Positions 57,198 to 64,000 of a stretch of DNA of 64,000 nucleotides are shown piece by piece; position 1 is the stretch's first letter, and each line of letters opens with the position of its first letter. The notes below the pieces were generated by a model. It made no database searches. It was given only the letters and a program-made list of their open reading frames with translations, and was not told where the DNA came from. Made by a program: the position numbers and the translations under genes. This DNA is from Hoylesella shahii DSM 15611 = JCM 12083 (GTDB taxonomy: Bacteria; Bacteroidota; Bacteroidia; Bacteroidales; Bacteroidaceae): positions 44,212-108,211 of the forward strand of contig NZ_BAIZ01000005.1 of the NCBI RefSeq assembly GCF_000613445.1, read 5' to 3'.

Positions 57198-57797
57198 ATG
57201 CTTAAGATTAGCGAAATGACCGACGAAGAACTGGCCATGGCTTACGTTAATGGAAATAACAAAGCATTCGACTTATTGCTTGAACGCAATCAGTCGAAGC
57301 TGTTTTCGTATATACTATTCATAGTACACGATAAGGAAATGGCCGAAGACTTGTTTCAAGAAACATTCGTCAAAATCATCTCAAAACTTCACGAAGGTAA
57401 GTATTGTTCTAGCGGAAAGTTTGTTTCCTGGATGCTACGCATCGCGCATAACGCTGTGATGGATTGGTTTCGTAGGCAGAAAAACGAAAAGGCGATGGCT
57501 GTTTATGATGAGAACGACCTGTATAGCGACACGCCTTCTGCTGGCATTCTTGATATCAATATCGAAAATCATTTCGTGAAAGAGCAAGTGTTGAGCGATG
57601 TACAACGCATGATGAATCTTTTGCCAATAACGCAAAGGGAAGTGGTGTTTATGCGCTTTTATCAGGACTTGTCGTTTAAAGAGATTGCCGAACTTACCAA
57701 TGTGAGCATCAACACGGCTCTTGGGCGTATGCGTTATGCCGTGATGAATATGCGTAGGATGGCCGCTGCCAATGGCGTGGCCTTGCAATTAGACTAG
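57198..57797 (+). CDS. ECF RNA polymerase sigma factor (2)
   Basis: 199-residue sigma-70 family factor. Region 2: VHDKEMAEDLFQETFVKIISKLHEG with SWMLRIAHNAVMDWFRRQKNEKAM; region 4: LLPITQREVVFMRFYQDLSFKEIAELTNVSINTALGRMRYAVMNMRRM. This long-spaced form, unlike classic ECF factors paired with FecR, has no anti-sigma gene beside it and looks like a general envelope or stress sigma factor of Bacteroidales. It is not closely similar to the factor at 39.9 kb. Confidence 0.92.
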   Translation: MLKISEMTDEELAMAYVNGNNKAFDLLLERNQSKLFSYILFIVHDKEMAEDLFQETFVKIISKLHEGKYCSSGKFVSWMLRIAHNAVMDWFRRQKNEKAMAVYDENDLYSDTPSAGILDINIENHFVKEQVLSDVQRMMNLLPITQREVVFMRFYQDLSFKEIAELTNVSINTALGRMRYAVMNMRRMAAANGVALQLD

Positions 57798-57952
57798 AAT
57801 GTTGGCCTCTTGGGGTCTGCGTTCGGTGTGTTTTTGCGATGTTTACGGGGAGTTTTCTAGGTCGTTGTTCTTTATATATGTGGTGTGGATGAGCTCCTTC
57901 GACAGTGTTTTGCGCCAACAATTAGAATTAAGAACGATATAGTTGGTTTTAC

Positions 57953-57995
57953 GATAAAGGCTTGGTTTCGAATTGTTCGAAACCAAGCCTTTATC
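57953..57995. terminator. Bidirectional terminator hairpin
   Basis: 20-base perfect arms with loop TTG (arm start GATAAAGGCTTGG), placed between the convergent sigma and nrdG genes. It is the longest perfect stem in the window. Confidence 0.82.
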
Positions 57996-58029
57996 AATTT
58001 CTTATTAAGTGTGTTCTTAATATTGTTTA

Positions 58030-58536
58030 TTATCCTTGCCATAGTGCCACTTTTCCGCTTGCTAGCGAAGTTTTTACATCTATCAGTCGTTGGTTTGAAC
58101 TGCCACGAAAGCGCAAACGTACATCGCGAAGCGAGCGAACAAATGGCCCGTCAACCAGAACATCTAGCTGTTCGAGCAGTGCTCTCCGTCCTTTATCTTT
58201 CAAAAGCGCTTCAAAGGTAAAGCCTGTATAGCACCAGATGTCTTTTTTTGTTTGTCGTTTAATTTCTTTTGCCAAGGCAGTAAAGGCCTCGGCCTGTAGC
58301 ATAGGGTCGCCACCGCTAAAGGTGACATTGGCAAAGGGGTCGGCTTTTATCACCTGCATGATGTTGTCGATGTTCATTTCTTCGCCACCACCCCTGTTCC
58401 ATGATTGTGGATTATGGCAACCTTCGCATGCGTGAGTGCATCCTGCGCAGTATATGCAGGTTCTAAAACCTGGTCCGTCTACGGTGGTATCTTCTATAAT
58501 AGAGAGCACGCGCAATGTTTCTTTGTTGTGGGCCAT
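58030..58536 (-). CDS. nrdG: Anaerobic ribonucleotide reductase activating protein
   Basis: Radical SAM enzyme that installs the glycyl radical on NrdD. The 168 residues contain CAGCTHACEGCHNPQSW (C-x3-C-x2-C binding the [4Fe-4S] cluster), VTFSGGDPMLQAEAF (the GGD SAM motif) and DIWCYTGFTFEALL. It follows nrdD after 124 bases on the same strand; the two act together under anoxic conditions. Confidence 0.95.
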   Translation of the reverse strand: MAHNKETLRVLSIIEDTTVDGPGFRTCIYCAGCTHACEGCHNPQSWNRGGGEEMNIDNIMQVIKADPFANVTFSGGDPMLQAEAFTALAKEIKRQTKKDIWCYTGFTFEALLKDKGRRALLEQLDVLVDGPFVRSLRDVRLRFRGSSNQRLIDVKTSLASGKVALWQG

Positions 58537-58660
58537 AGTTGTTTTTGTGTTTTATTGCAGCCGCTTTGTCAAGGCATGGTAGGCTCTACGAGCAGTTTAG
58601 TGTTGTGAGGCTTACCGTTTGCCTTGACAAAAGCTGTTGCAGCATTGGTAAGGGCATGCA

Positions 58661-60874
58661 TTATTCGGTCTCGTGTATCACTCTATCTTTTAGTTCGGCT
58701 AGCTTACCGCTGTTCCATCTGTCGGTTGTGCCCACCAGATAACCAGTTATTCGCTGCAGACGGTCGAGGTGTTTGCTTCCACATTGCGGGCAAACTTCAA
58801 GGTTTGCTTCAGCATTTTCAAATCCGCAGTCCATGCAACGGTTGCGGTTATGGTTCACACTTCCGTAGCCCATGTTATAATGGTCCATCATGTCTACAAC
58901 GTTCATGATGGCTTGTGGGTTGTGTGTGGCGTCGCCATCCATTTCTACATAGAAGATGTGTCCGGCTCTTGTCATCTCATGATAAGGAGCTTCGATCTCT
59001 GCTTTGTGGCGAGCGCTGCATTTATAATATACGGGAACGTGGTTGGAATTGGTGTAATAATCGCGGTCGGTGATACCTTCAAGTACGCCAAACTTTTTAC
59101 GGTCTGTCTTGGTGAACTTACCCGATAGTCCTTCGGCGGGAGTTGCTAGCAGACTAAAGTTGTGGTGATAGGTCTCTGAATATTCGTTGCAGCGGCATCG
59201 CATGTAGTCTACAATGCGCAAGCCCAGTTGTTGTGCCTCGTCGCTTTCGCCATGATGTGCGCCCACAAGGGCTTTAAGGCATTCGGCCAAACCGATGAAG
59301 CCAATACTTAATGTGCCTTGGTTGATAACCTTTTCTATGGTTTCGTTGGGCGAAAGACTTTCGGCTCCTGTCCAAAGACTACGCATTAGCAGTGGGAATT
59401 GCTTTGCCATGGCCGTTTTTTGAAACTCGTAGCGTTCGTTTAGTTGTCTTGCGGCCACGTCGAGCATGTTGTCTAGTTTAGCAAAGAACTTGTTGATACG
59501 TGTTTCTTTATCAGATATATTCATACATTCGATGGCAAGGCGCACGATATTGATGGTAGAGAACGAGAGATTGCCTCTTCCCACCGACGTTTTTATACCA
59601 TATCGGTTCTCGAAAACACGTGTTCGGCATCCCATAGTGGCCACTTCGTGCATATAGCGCTTAGGGTCGTCGGCCTTCCAGGCTTCGTTTTGATTGAAAG
59701 TGGCATCTAAGTTTAGGAAGTTGGGGAAGAAACGGCGCGCTGTAACCTTGCATGCTAGACAATAAAGGTCGTGGTTGGGTTCGCCTGGCAGATAGTTAAC
59801 GCCACGTTTTTTCTTCCAAATCTGAATGGGGAAGATAGCCGTTTCGCCATTACCCACACCGTTATAGGTGCTGTTAAGAAGCTCACGAATAACGCAACGA
59901 CCTTCTGCCGAGGTGTCAGTGCCATAGTTAATAGACGAGAAAACCACTTGGTTTCCACCGCGCGAGTGTATGGTGTTCATGTTGTGAATGAAGGCTTCCA
60001 TGGCTTGATGCACGCGAGCAACGGTTTTGTTCATTGCATGTTGCATCATGCGCGCTTCGCCTTCCAAACCATCGAGAGGTTTTTTGAGATAGTCGTTTAC
60101 CTCCTTATTATATAGGTGTGTATAGCTTTCGCCCGTTAGTTCTTCAAGGGCTTTTAGCTCTTCAATAAAACTTAAACGAACGTAGGGTGCCAAATAGAAG
60201 TCGAATGCGGGGATAGCTTGTCCGCCATGCATCTCGTTTTGTGCAGTTTCTAGTGAGATGCAAGCCAGCACGCTGGCGGTCTCTATGCGTTTAGCTGCAC
60301 GCGAAGAGCCATGTCCGGCCGAAAAACCGCGCTCTAAAATATGGTCAAGGGGATGTTGGCAGCAGGTAAGCGACTTAGTTGGGTAATAGTCTTTATCGTG
60401 AATGTGCAAACAATTTTGGCGCACAGCCTCTCTGCTTTCCTCGCTTAAGAGGTAATCGTCAACGAAAGGTTTGGTTGTTTCGCTCGAAAACTTCATCATC
60501 ATACCAGCAGGAGTGTCGGCGTTCATGTTGGCGTTTTCGCGTGTGATGTCGTTGTTTTTGACGTTGATAATTTCCAAAAACACGTCGCGCGTCTTGGCTT
60601 TACGTGCCACACTGCGCTGGTTGCGATACGAAATGTAAGCTCTAGCCACGTCTTTACGGCTACTTTTCATGAGTTCCATTTCCACTTGGTTCTGAATATC
60701 TTCAACCGTCATTTGCGGTTTGCCCGAAAAACCAACGCGATCTGCAATCTGCTGTACTAGTCTTTCGTCTTCACCTTTGTCGGTGTGGAGCATTGCCTTT
60801 CTTACGGCCGCCATTATCTTTTGTTCGTTAAAGCCAACGATGCGTCCGTCTCTCTTTACAACTGTCTGTATCAT
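58661..60874 (-). CDS. nrdD: Anaerobic ribonucleoside-triphosphate reductase
   Basis: Class III ribonucleotide reductase making dNTPs without oxygen. 737 residues: an N-terminal ATP-cone (VVKRDGRIVGFNEQKIMAAVRKAML), the catalytic barrel with NHVPVYYKCSARHKAEIEAPYHEM and FYVEMDGDATHNPQAIMNVV, a C4 zinc site (CMDCGFENAEANLEVCPQCGS) and the C-terminal glycyl radical motif RITGYLVGTTDRW. Length and order are normal. Regulation may act through the ATP cone and the long leader described below. Confidence 0.96.
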   Translation of the reverse strand: MIQTVVKRDGRIVGFNEQKIMAAVRKAMLHTDKGEDERLVQQIADRVGFSGKPQMTVEDIQNQVEMELMKSSRKDVARAYISYRNQRSVARKAKTRDVFLEIINVKNNDITRENANMNADTPAGMMMKFSSETTKPFVDDYLLSEESREAVRQNCLHIHDKDYYPTKSLTCCQHPLDHILERGFSAGHGSSRAAKRIETASVLACISLETAQNEMHGGQAIPAFDFYLAPYVRLSFIEELKALEELTGESYTHLYNKEVNDYLKKPLDGLEGEARMMQHAMNKTVARVHQAMEAFIHNMNTIHSRGGNQVVFSSINYGTDTSAEGRCVIRELLNSTYNGVGNGETAIFPIQIWKKKRGVNYLPGEPNHDLYCLACKVTARRFFPNFLNLDATFNQNEAWKADDPKRYMHEVATMGCRTRVFENRYGIKTSVGRGNLSFSTINIVRLAIECMNISDKETRINKFFAKLDNMLDVAARQLNERYEFQKTAMAKQFPLLMRSLWTGAESLSPNETIEKVINQGTLSIGFIGLAECLKALVGAHHGESDEAQQLGLRIVDYMRCRCNEYSETYHHNFSLLATPAEGLSGKFTKTDRKKFGVLEGITDRDYYTNSNHVPVYYKCSARHKAEIEAPYHEMTRAGHIFYVEMDGDATHNPQAIMNVVDMMDHYNMGYGSVNHNRNRCMDCGFENAEANLEVCPQCGSKHLDRLQRITGYLVGTTDRWNSGKLAELKDRVIHETE

Positions 60875-61289
60875 TCTCTGGGGGGAGTTAGTTATTTTTG
60901 TTTGTGCCTGGTTCTAAAATGTCTACTTAGGGTTATTGGTTTTACTTTTATGTATTGCTCTTCGGTGTCTTATTGTAAAAAGTATCTTTTTGTTCACACT
61001 TTTAAGTGCATAGTTTGCTATGCTTCTTCAAGGTTTCTATTGTTGATGCTTTTTATTGAGCTTGAAGTCTCACCAAAGGTAGTATTTTTTGAGCCAGTAA
61101 TTAGTCATTTGTTGATGATGCAAAGTTAACCTAAATATTCTATGGTTATACCTTTTGGATAACTTTTAACGTGTTAATATTTGTCAAAGTGTTGATTATT
61201 AAGTATTTGAGTTTTTGTTTTGGAAATTTGTTTAATATAGATTAGGTTTTTAGTTGTCTAAAACAGATTATCTTATGTCTTTTTTAATT
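60875..61289. other. nrdD upstream region with minus-strand promoter boxes
   Basis: 415 bases. TAACTTTG (minus, 61128-61121) and TACCTTTG (minus, 61081-61074) are both perfect -7 boxes, 200-250 bases ahead of nrdD, leaving an unusually long leader. I do not see a cobalamin riboswitch or NrdR box. Confidence 0.55.
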
Positions 61290-62112
61290 ATTACTGTTCG
61301 CTAAACATAGTGTCCTCCATCCCAACTTATTGACGCATTGTCGTTTGGATGATTTTATGTTAGTGACAAGCCCCTTATTCGTTTTCTGTCACCCCTAGCG
61401 GTGATTCAGCCACTGTTTCAAGCATCAATTTCATGTCCGCATCCGGCATATTGAAGAATTTGTTCATATTGAGATATTCCATAAGTACTATGCGTACCAT
61501 AGTTGCCAGCCCGAGAAACTCCACCGTCTTTTTGTGGAACTTTGGAGCAGGGATAGCAACAGGTTCGCCATCAACGTGATTCAAATTTGGAACTTTATGG
61601 CGTTGGCGCTCTCCCCATAGAAGTTTCTAAGAGGGAAATTCTGCTTGATCTGTTTGAAGAGTGACTCTATTTGCCACCTCCTGCGATATGTAACTATGGT
61701 TTGCAGTGGCATGTCGAAGTCGTTGGTAAGCAACAATACCAACTTCGGCAACTTTCCTTTCTTGATGCCCACATGATGCAGCTTTCTGATCTGTGCCGTC
61801 ACGGCAGCCTCTATCTCCCGAAGGGAATCAAAACGCATGATAACCGCATAAAGCATCGTCACAAGATGAGCGTATCCGTCGAAGCTCTTCACATTCCGCT
61901 CACCGCCATTCTTACGGCTCATTTCAACAATTTTATCATGATCAAGTGATTTTATTAGCTGACCATATACCGGCTGTCCGAAGAAATGTGTACTTTTACT
62001 CATGTTATCTCAGTTTAGTAACAAAAGCAAAGGTAACAAAAAGGGCTGATACCTCGTGAGAAGTGTCAGCCCTAATTCGTATAAAGAGGTGAGAACTTTA
62101 GCGGACAGTAAT
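61290..62112 (-). mobile_element. IS4-type insertion sequence remnant
   Basis: Bounded by terminal inverted repeats ATTACTGTTCGCTAAA (61290-61305) and, inverted, ATTACTGTCCGCTAAA (62097-62112), 15 of 16 matching. Length of only 823 bases, with a broken transposase inside and a hairpin (AGGGCTGATAC / GTGTCAGCCCT, 62042-62073) near the right end. A transposase -7 box TACCTTTG lies on the minus strand at 62036-62029. No clear target duplication is visible at the flanks. Confidence 0.82.
61375..62003 (-). pseudogene. IS4-family transposase with DUF4372 N-terminus, internally deleted
   Basis: Begins MSKSTHFFGQPVYGQLIKSL and reads through the DUF4372-type N-terminus (VKSFDGYAHLVTMLYAVIMRFDSLREIEA). 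After HHVGIKKGKLPKL it jumps straight to the C-terminal block TIVTYRRRWQIESLFKQIKQNFPLRNFYGES, so roughly 180-200 residues with the first catalytic Asp region are missing. A stop replaces the usual Trp after KFQI, and a frameshift follows before LATMVRIVLMEYLN. Not functional as a transposase. Confidence 0.85.
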
Positions 62113-62320
62113 AAAAGATAATAAACTCCTCTCAATTTGTAGAGATTTTATAAGTCTAGATGACTTCAAAAACATCTTGTAAAGTACCAAGGATTTATCC
62201 GCTCTTTTTACTTGCTGGCGTGTTAGATTAGTCATGTTTTTCGTTGTATGCTTTTATGTTACGCAGTTATTTCTATATAAAAACATCATAAAAAGCGAAT
62301 GGGTAATCCATATTTTTGCT

Positions 62321-62328
62321 ATATTTGC
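62321..62328 (+). promoter_or_regulatory. -7 box of the decayed TonB-C gene
   Basis: TATATTTG, 30 bases upstream of the ATG at 62359. Confidence 0.55.
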
Positions 62329-62345
62329 AGTGGAAACCACAACCC

Positions 62346-62353
62346 AAAGGAGG
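62346..62353 (+). promoter_or_regulatory. Strong Shine-Dalgarno, AAAGGAGG
   Basis: Five bases before the ATG. Such a full match is rare in Bacteroidetes; the same site precedes the intact paralogue (62962-62969). Confidence 0.65.
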
Positions 62354-62358
62354 TAGTT

Positions 62359-62874
62359 ATGTGTGCAACAATCATTTATTCTGCATTTCGCTGCAAACAG
62401 TTATTTGTAATGTCGATGGATATGGTGTGCCTTAATGCCAACGCACAAGGCCGAAATGACACCGTATGTTGGCCACCTTACTCCCTTTTTGTTAAGTCCA
62501 AGTTTAGAACTTCGTCAGTAAAATAACGCGCGTTTTCCGCGATGAAGACTATGCAAAGTCCAAGTTTCCAGGTGGCGAGGAGGTTTTGAAGGCTTTATAG
62601 ATAAGGAAAAGATATATCCAGAAGATGCCCAAGACATTACGGGCAGGGTGTTATTGTCTTTCCTTGTGGAGGAAGACGGCTAAATTATAGCCATTAGGCT
62701 CCTTCGTTGTGTACATCTCGCATTAGATAAGGCGGCAGTTAACGTTGTAAAAAGGATGCCCGCTTGGATTCCCGGCAAGCGAAAAGGCAAGCTGGTGCGC
62801 TTGAAAGTCTGCATGGGCATTCCTTTTTATGTGGTTAAAAGGGGCGGAACAGAGCCCGAACGTAGAGATAAATA
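62359..62874 (+). pseudogene. Decayed TonB C-terminal-domain gene, paralogue of the next gene
   Basis: Starts MCATIIYSAFRCKQLFVMSM, similar in layout to MRTMSIHSVFRCKLWLVMAI of the intact copy. After about 55 codons the frame is lost. Fragments such as KSKFPGGEEVLKAL, DITGRVLLSFLVEEDG, ALDKAAVNVVKRMPAWIPG and a shared ending GTEPERRDK continue in different frames with several stops. Start-to-start distance to the intact copy is 616 bases, so this is a tandem duplication followed by decay of the first copy. Confidence 0.82.
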
Positions 62875-62974
62875 AGTGGCGTTTTAAAGGATAGATAACT
62901 TGCAAAGAGCTGGTAGACAATCCTTATTAAGCGATAATCGTAGTTGAAACAATAATAAACCAAAGGAGGGAGTT

Positions 62975-63490
62975 ATGCGAACAATGAGCATTCATTCCGT
63001 ATTTCGTTGCAAGCTATGGCTTGTAATGGCAATATGTTTGGCCTGCCTTAATGCCTACGCACAAGGTGGGAAGGGCAAAAATAAGAAACGAAATCAACCC
63101 AAACAAGTTAAGTCGGCAACTACTAAGGCCGAGGAAAACCAGCGTTTTATGTGTGAAATTTTTGAAATATCACCTCAATTCCCTGGCGGAGATAAGGCAC
63201 TGATGGAGTTTTTAAAGAAAGAAGTGCGACAGCCTGATGAGGCAAAGGATGTTAAGGGTAGGGTTGTTATCGGCGTAATTGTGGAAACCAGCGGCGAACT
63301 AACGCATTTTAAAGTAGCCCGCAGCGTGCATCCTGCATTAGATAAAGAGGCATTAAGGGTTGTCAGAAAGATGCCCAAATGGATTCCAGGCAGCATTTAT
63401 GGCAAACTTGTAGCTGTAAAATATAATTTAGTTATTGCATTTAAAGGCGAGGAAAAGGGCGAAACAGAGCCCGAACGGAGAGATAAATAA
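62975..63490 (+). CDS. Secreted TonB C-terminal-domain protein
   Basis: 171 residues. Signal peptide MRTMSIHSVFRCKLWLVMAICLACLNAYAQ, then a basic linker (GGKGKNKKRNQPKQVK) and a TonB C-terminal domain (about 85-160: GDKALMEFLKKEVRQPDEAK, VKGRVVIGVIVETSGELTHFKV, DKEALRVVRKMPKWIPG). There is no N-terminal membrane anchor or Pro-rich spacer, so it cannot be a classical energy-transducing TonB; similar stand-alone domains are common in Bacteroidetes. It is preceded by AAAGGAGG at 62962. No clear promoter of its own. Confidence 0.87.
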   Translation: MRTMSIHSVFRCKLWLVMAICLACLNAYAQGGKGKNKKRNQPKQVKSATTKAEENQRFMCEIFEISPQFPGGDKALMEFLKKEVRQPDEAKDVKGRVVIGVIVETSGELTHFKVARSVHPALDKEALRVVRKMPKWIPGSIYGKLVAVKYNLVIAFKGEEKGETEPERRDK

Positions 63491-63566
63491 GTGGCGGTTC
63501 TAAGGATAGATAACTTGTAAAAGGCTGATAGTCAATCGTTAAATCTACACTAGATTTTTATCTTTT

Positions 63567-63785
63567 TCATCTTTTTTTATTTAGATTGTTAATTATGTGA
63601 TTTTTAATATAACAATAAGCAAGGATACTGGTGAAAAATACTAACAAGGAAAGTATGACAATGATAGGTATTGAAGTAAAAACATACGTAATTCCTATTG
63701 CTAAAAAACCATCTATTATCATAATGCATAATAGAAGAAAGTCTTTCTGTAATGGTTCCTTTAAAGGACTAAAAATTTTTCCCAT
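63567..63785 (-). CDS. Small membrane protein with two helices
   Basis: 72 residues with two hydrophobic segments (FLLLCIMIIDGFLAIGITYVF and IPIIVILSLLVFFTSILAYCYI), a short positive N-terminus and a Lys/Asn/Arg end. No family recognised. It is supported by a near-ideal minus-strand promoter whose -7 box lies 26 bases from the ATG. It converges with the TonB-C gene. Confidence 0.65.
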   Translation of the reverse strand: MGKIFSPLKEPLQKDFLLLCIMIIDGFLAIGITYVFTSIPIIVILSLLVFFTSILAYCYIKNHIINNLNKKR

Positions 63786-63810
63786 ATGAATTAATATGAT
63801 ACATTTTCTT

Positions 63811-63842
63811 CAAATATAATTATTAAATTCCACATAAGCAAA
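63811..63842 (-). promoter_or_regulatory. Promoter of the small membrane protein gene
   Basis: On the minus strand: TTTG at 63842-63839, 20 bases, TATATTTG at 63818-63811. The rest of the window to 64000 shows no gene. Confidence 0.68.
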
Positions 63843-64000
63843 TATTTGTGTCTTTTTTTTGAAATGAAAGAGCATTTTATATCTCAGAATATATCTGGTA
63901 ACTATTCAGCAATACCCCCACTTTGCTCCACGCCCTCCCCGGATGGTCTATTTTTCTTAGCTTTCATCCTATATTATGGCGCATCCTTTTTTTATTATTA

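Noticed and set aside
62299..62526. 75-codon frame starting at 62299 as the real first TonB-C gene
   Set aside because: The ATG at 62359, five bases after AAAGGAGG, matches the start of the intact paralogue; the earlier ATG lies upstream of the promoter's -7 box.

Overview
The window is a piece of a Bacteroidetes chromosome, most likely Prevotella or a close Prevotellaceae relative. Three things point there. Many genes are preceded by the Bacteroidetes -7 box TAnnTTTG, often with TTG or TTTG about 18-20 bases upstream. Several families are typical of the group: DUF4923, DUF4835, clostripain-type lipoproteins, an Omp85 protein with a lipoprotein signal, and a KOR/VOR 2-oxoacid:ferredoxin oxidoreductase operon. 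An anaerobic ribonucleotide reductase is also present. Almost everything is ordinary core genome; accessory DNA is limited to an IS remnant and a decayed gene duplicate at the right end.

Layout. 1-4.8 kb: 3' part of a DEAD-box RNA helicase, a glycosyltransferase, a GH29 alpha-L-fucosidase, a four-helix-bundle protein followed by a 9-bp repeat tract, and a DUF4923 protein. 5-8.1 kb: rplY-pth-S4 domain-purN-PAP2 run. 8.2-10.5 kb (minus): a hypothetical protein, a DEDDh exonuclease, ribH and a TPR membrane protein. 10.8-12.2 kb: recF and a DUF721 (DciA-like) gene. 13.5-18.3 kb (minus): formyl-THF cyclo-ligase, S41 protease, dCMP deaminase, M3 peptidase. 18.8-24.2 kb: ffh, folD, then a five-gene 2-oxoacid:ferredoxin oxidoreductase operon that includes a small TPR protein. 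24.5-28.4 kb: Omp85 protein, nth, DUF2461. 28.8-34.8 kb (minus): clostripain-like lipoprotein, valS, a PabC-like lyase and pabB. 35-40.5 kb: mazG, lipoprotein, rnz, small secreted protein, L,D-transpeptidase, ECF sigma factor. 41.9-53.3 kb: ssb (minus), then dnaN, exonuclease, coaBC, DUF4835, recN, a TPR protein, recR, a membrane protein, a glycosyltransferase and an acetyltransferase. 53.7-60.9 kb: unknown secreted protein, two tRNA-Asp genes, a MetY-type enzyme, a second ECF sigma factor, nrdG and nrdD. 61.3-64 kb: IS4-type remnant, tandem TonB-C-domain genes (one decayed) and a small membrane protein.

Two things stand out. First, fourteen otherwise intact genes, several of them normally essential or highly conserved (folD, recR, recN, nth), are split by one-base changes that nearly all fall in short homopolymers. 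This looks like sequencing error rather than gene decay, so each is annotated as one gene. Second, four of the longer convergent intergenic regions carry short arrays with an exact 22-bp period. They belong to two sequence families (A at 12.5 and 41.1 kb, B at 28.5 and 53.4 kb). Family B units contain an internal dyad TACAAG-N3-CTTGTA. The arrays have no spacers, so they are not CRISPR. They are the best candidate here for an undescribed element, perhaps acting at the 3' ends of convergent transcripts.
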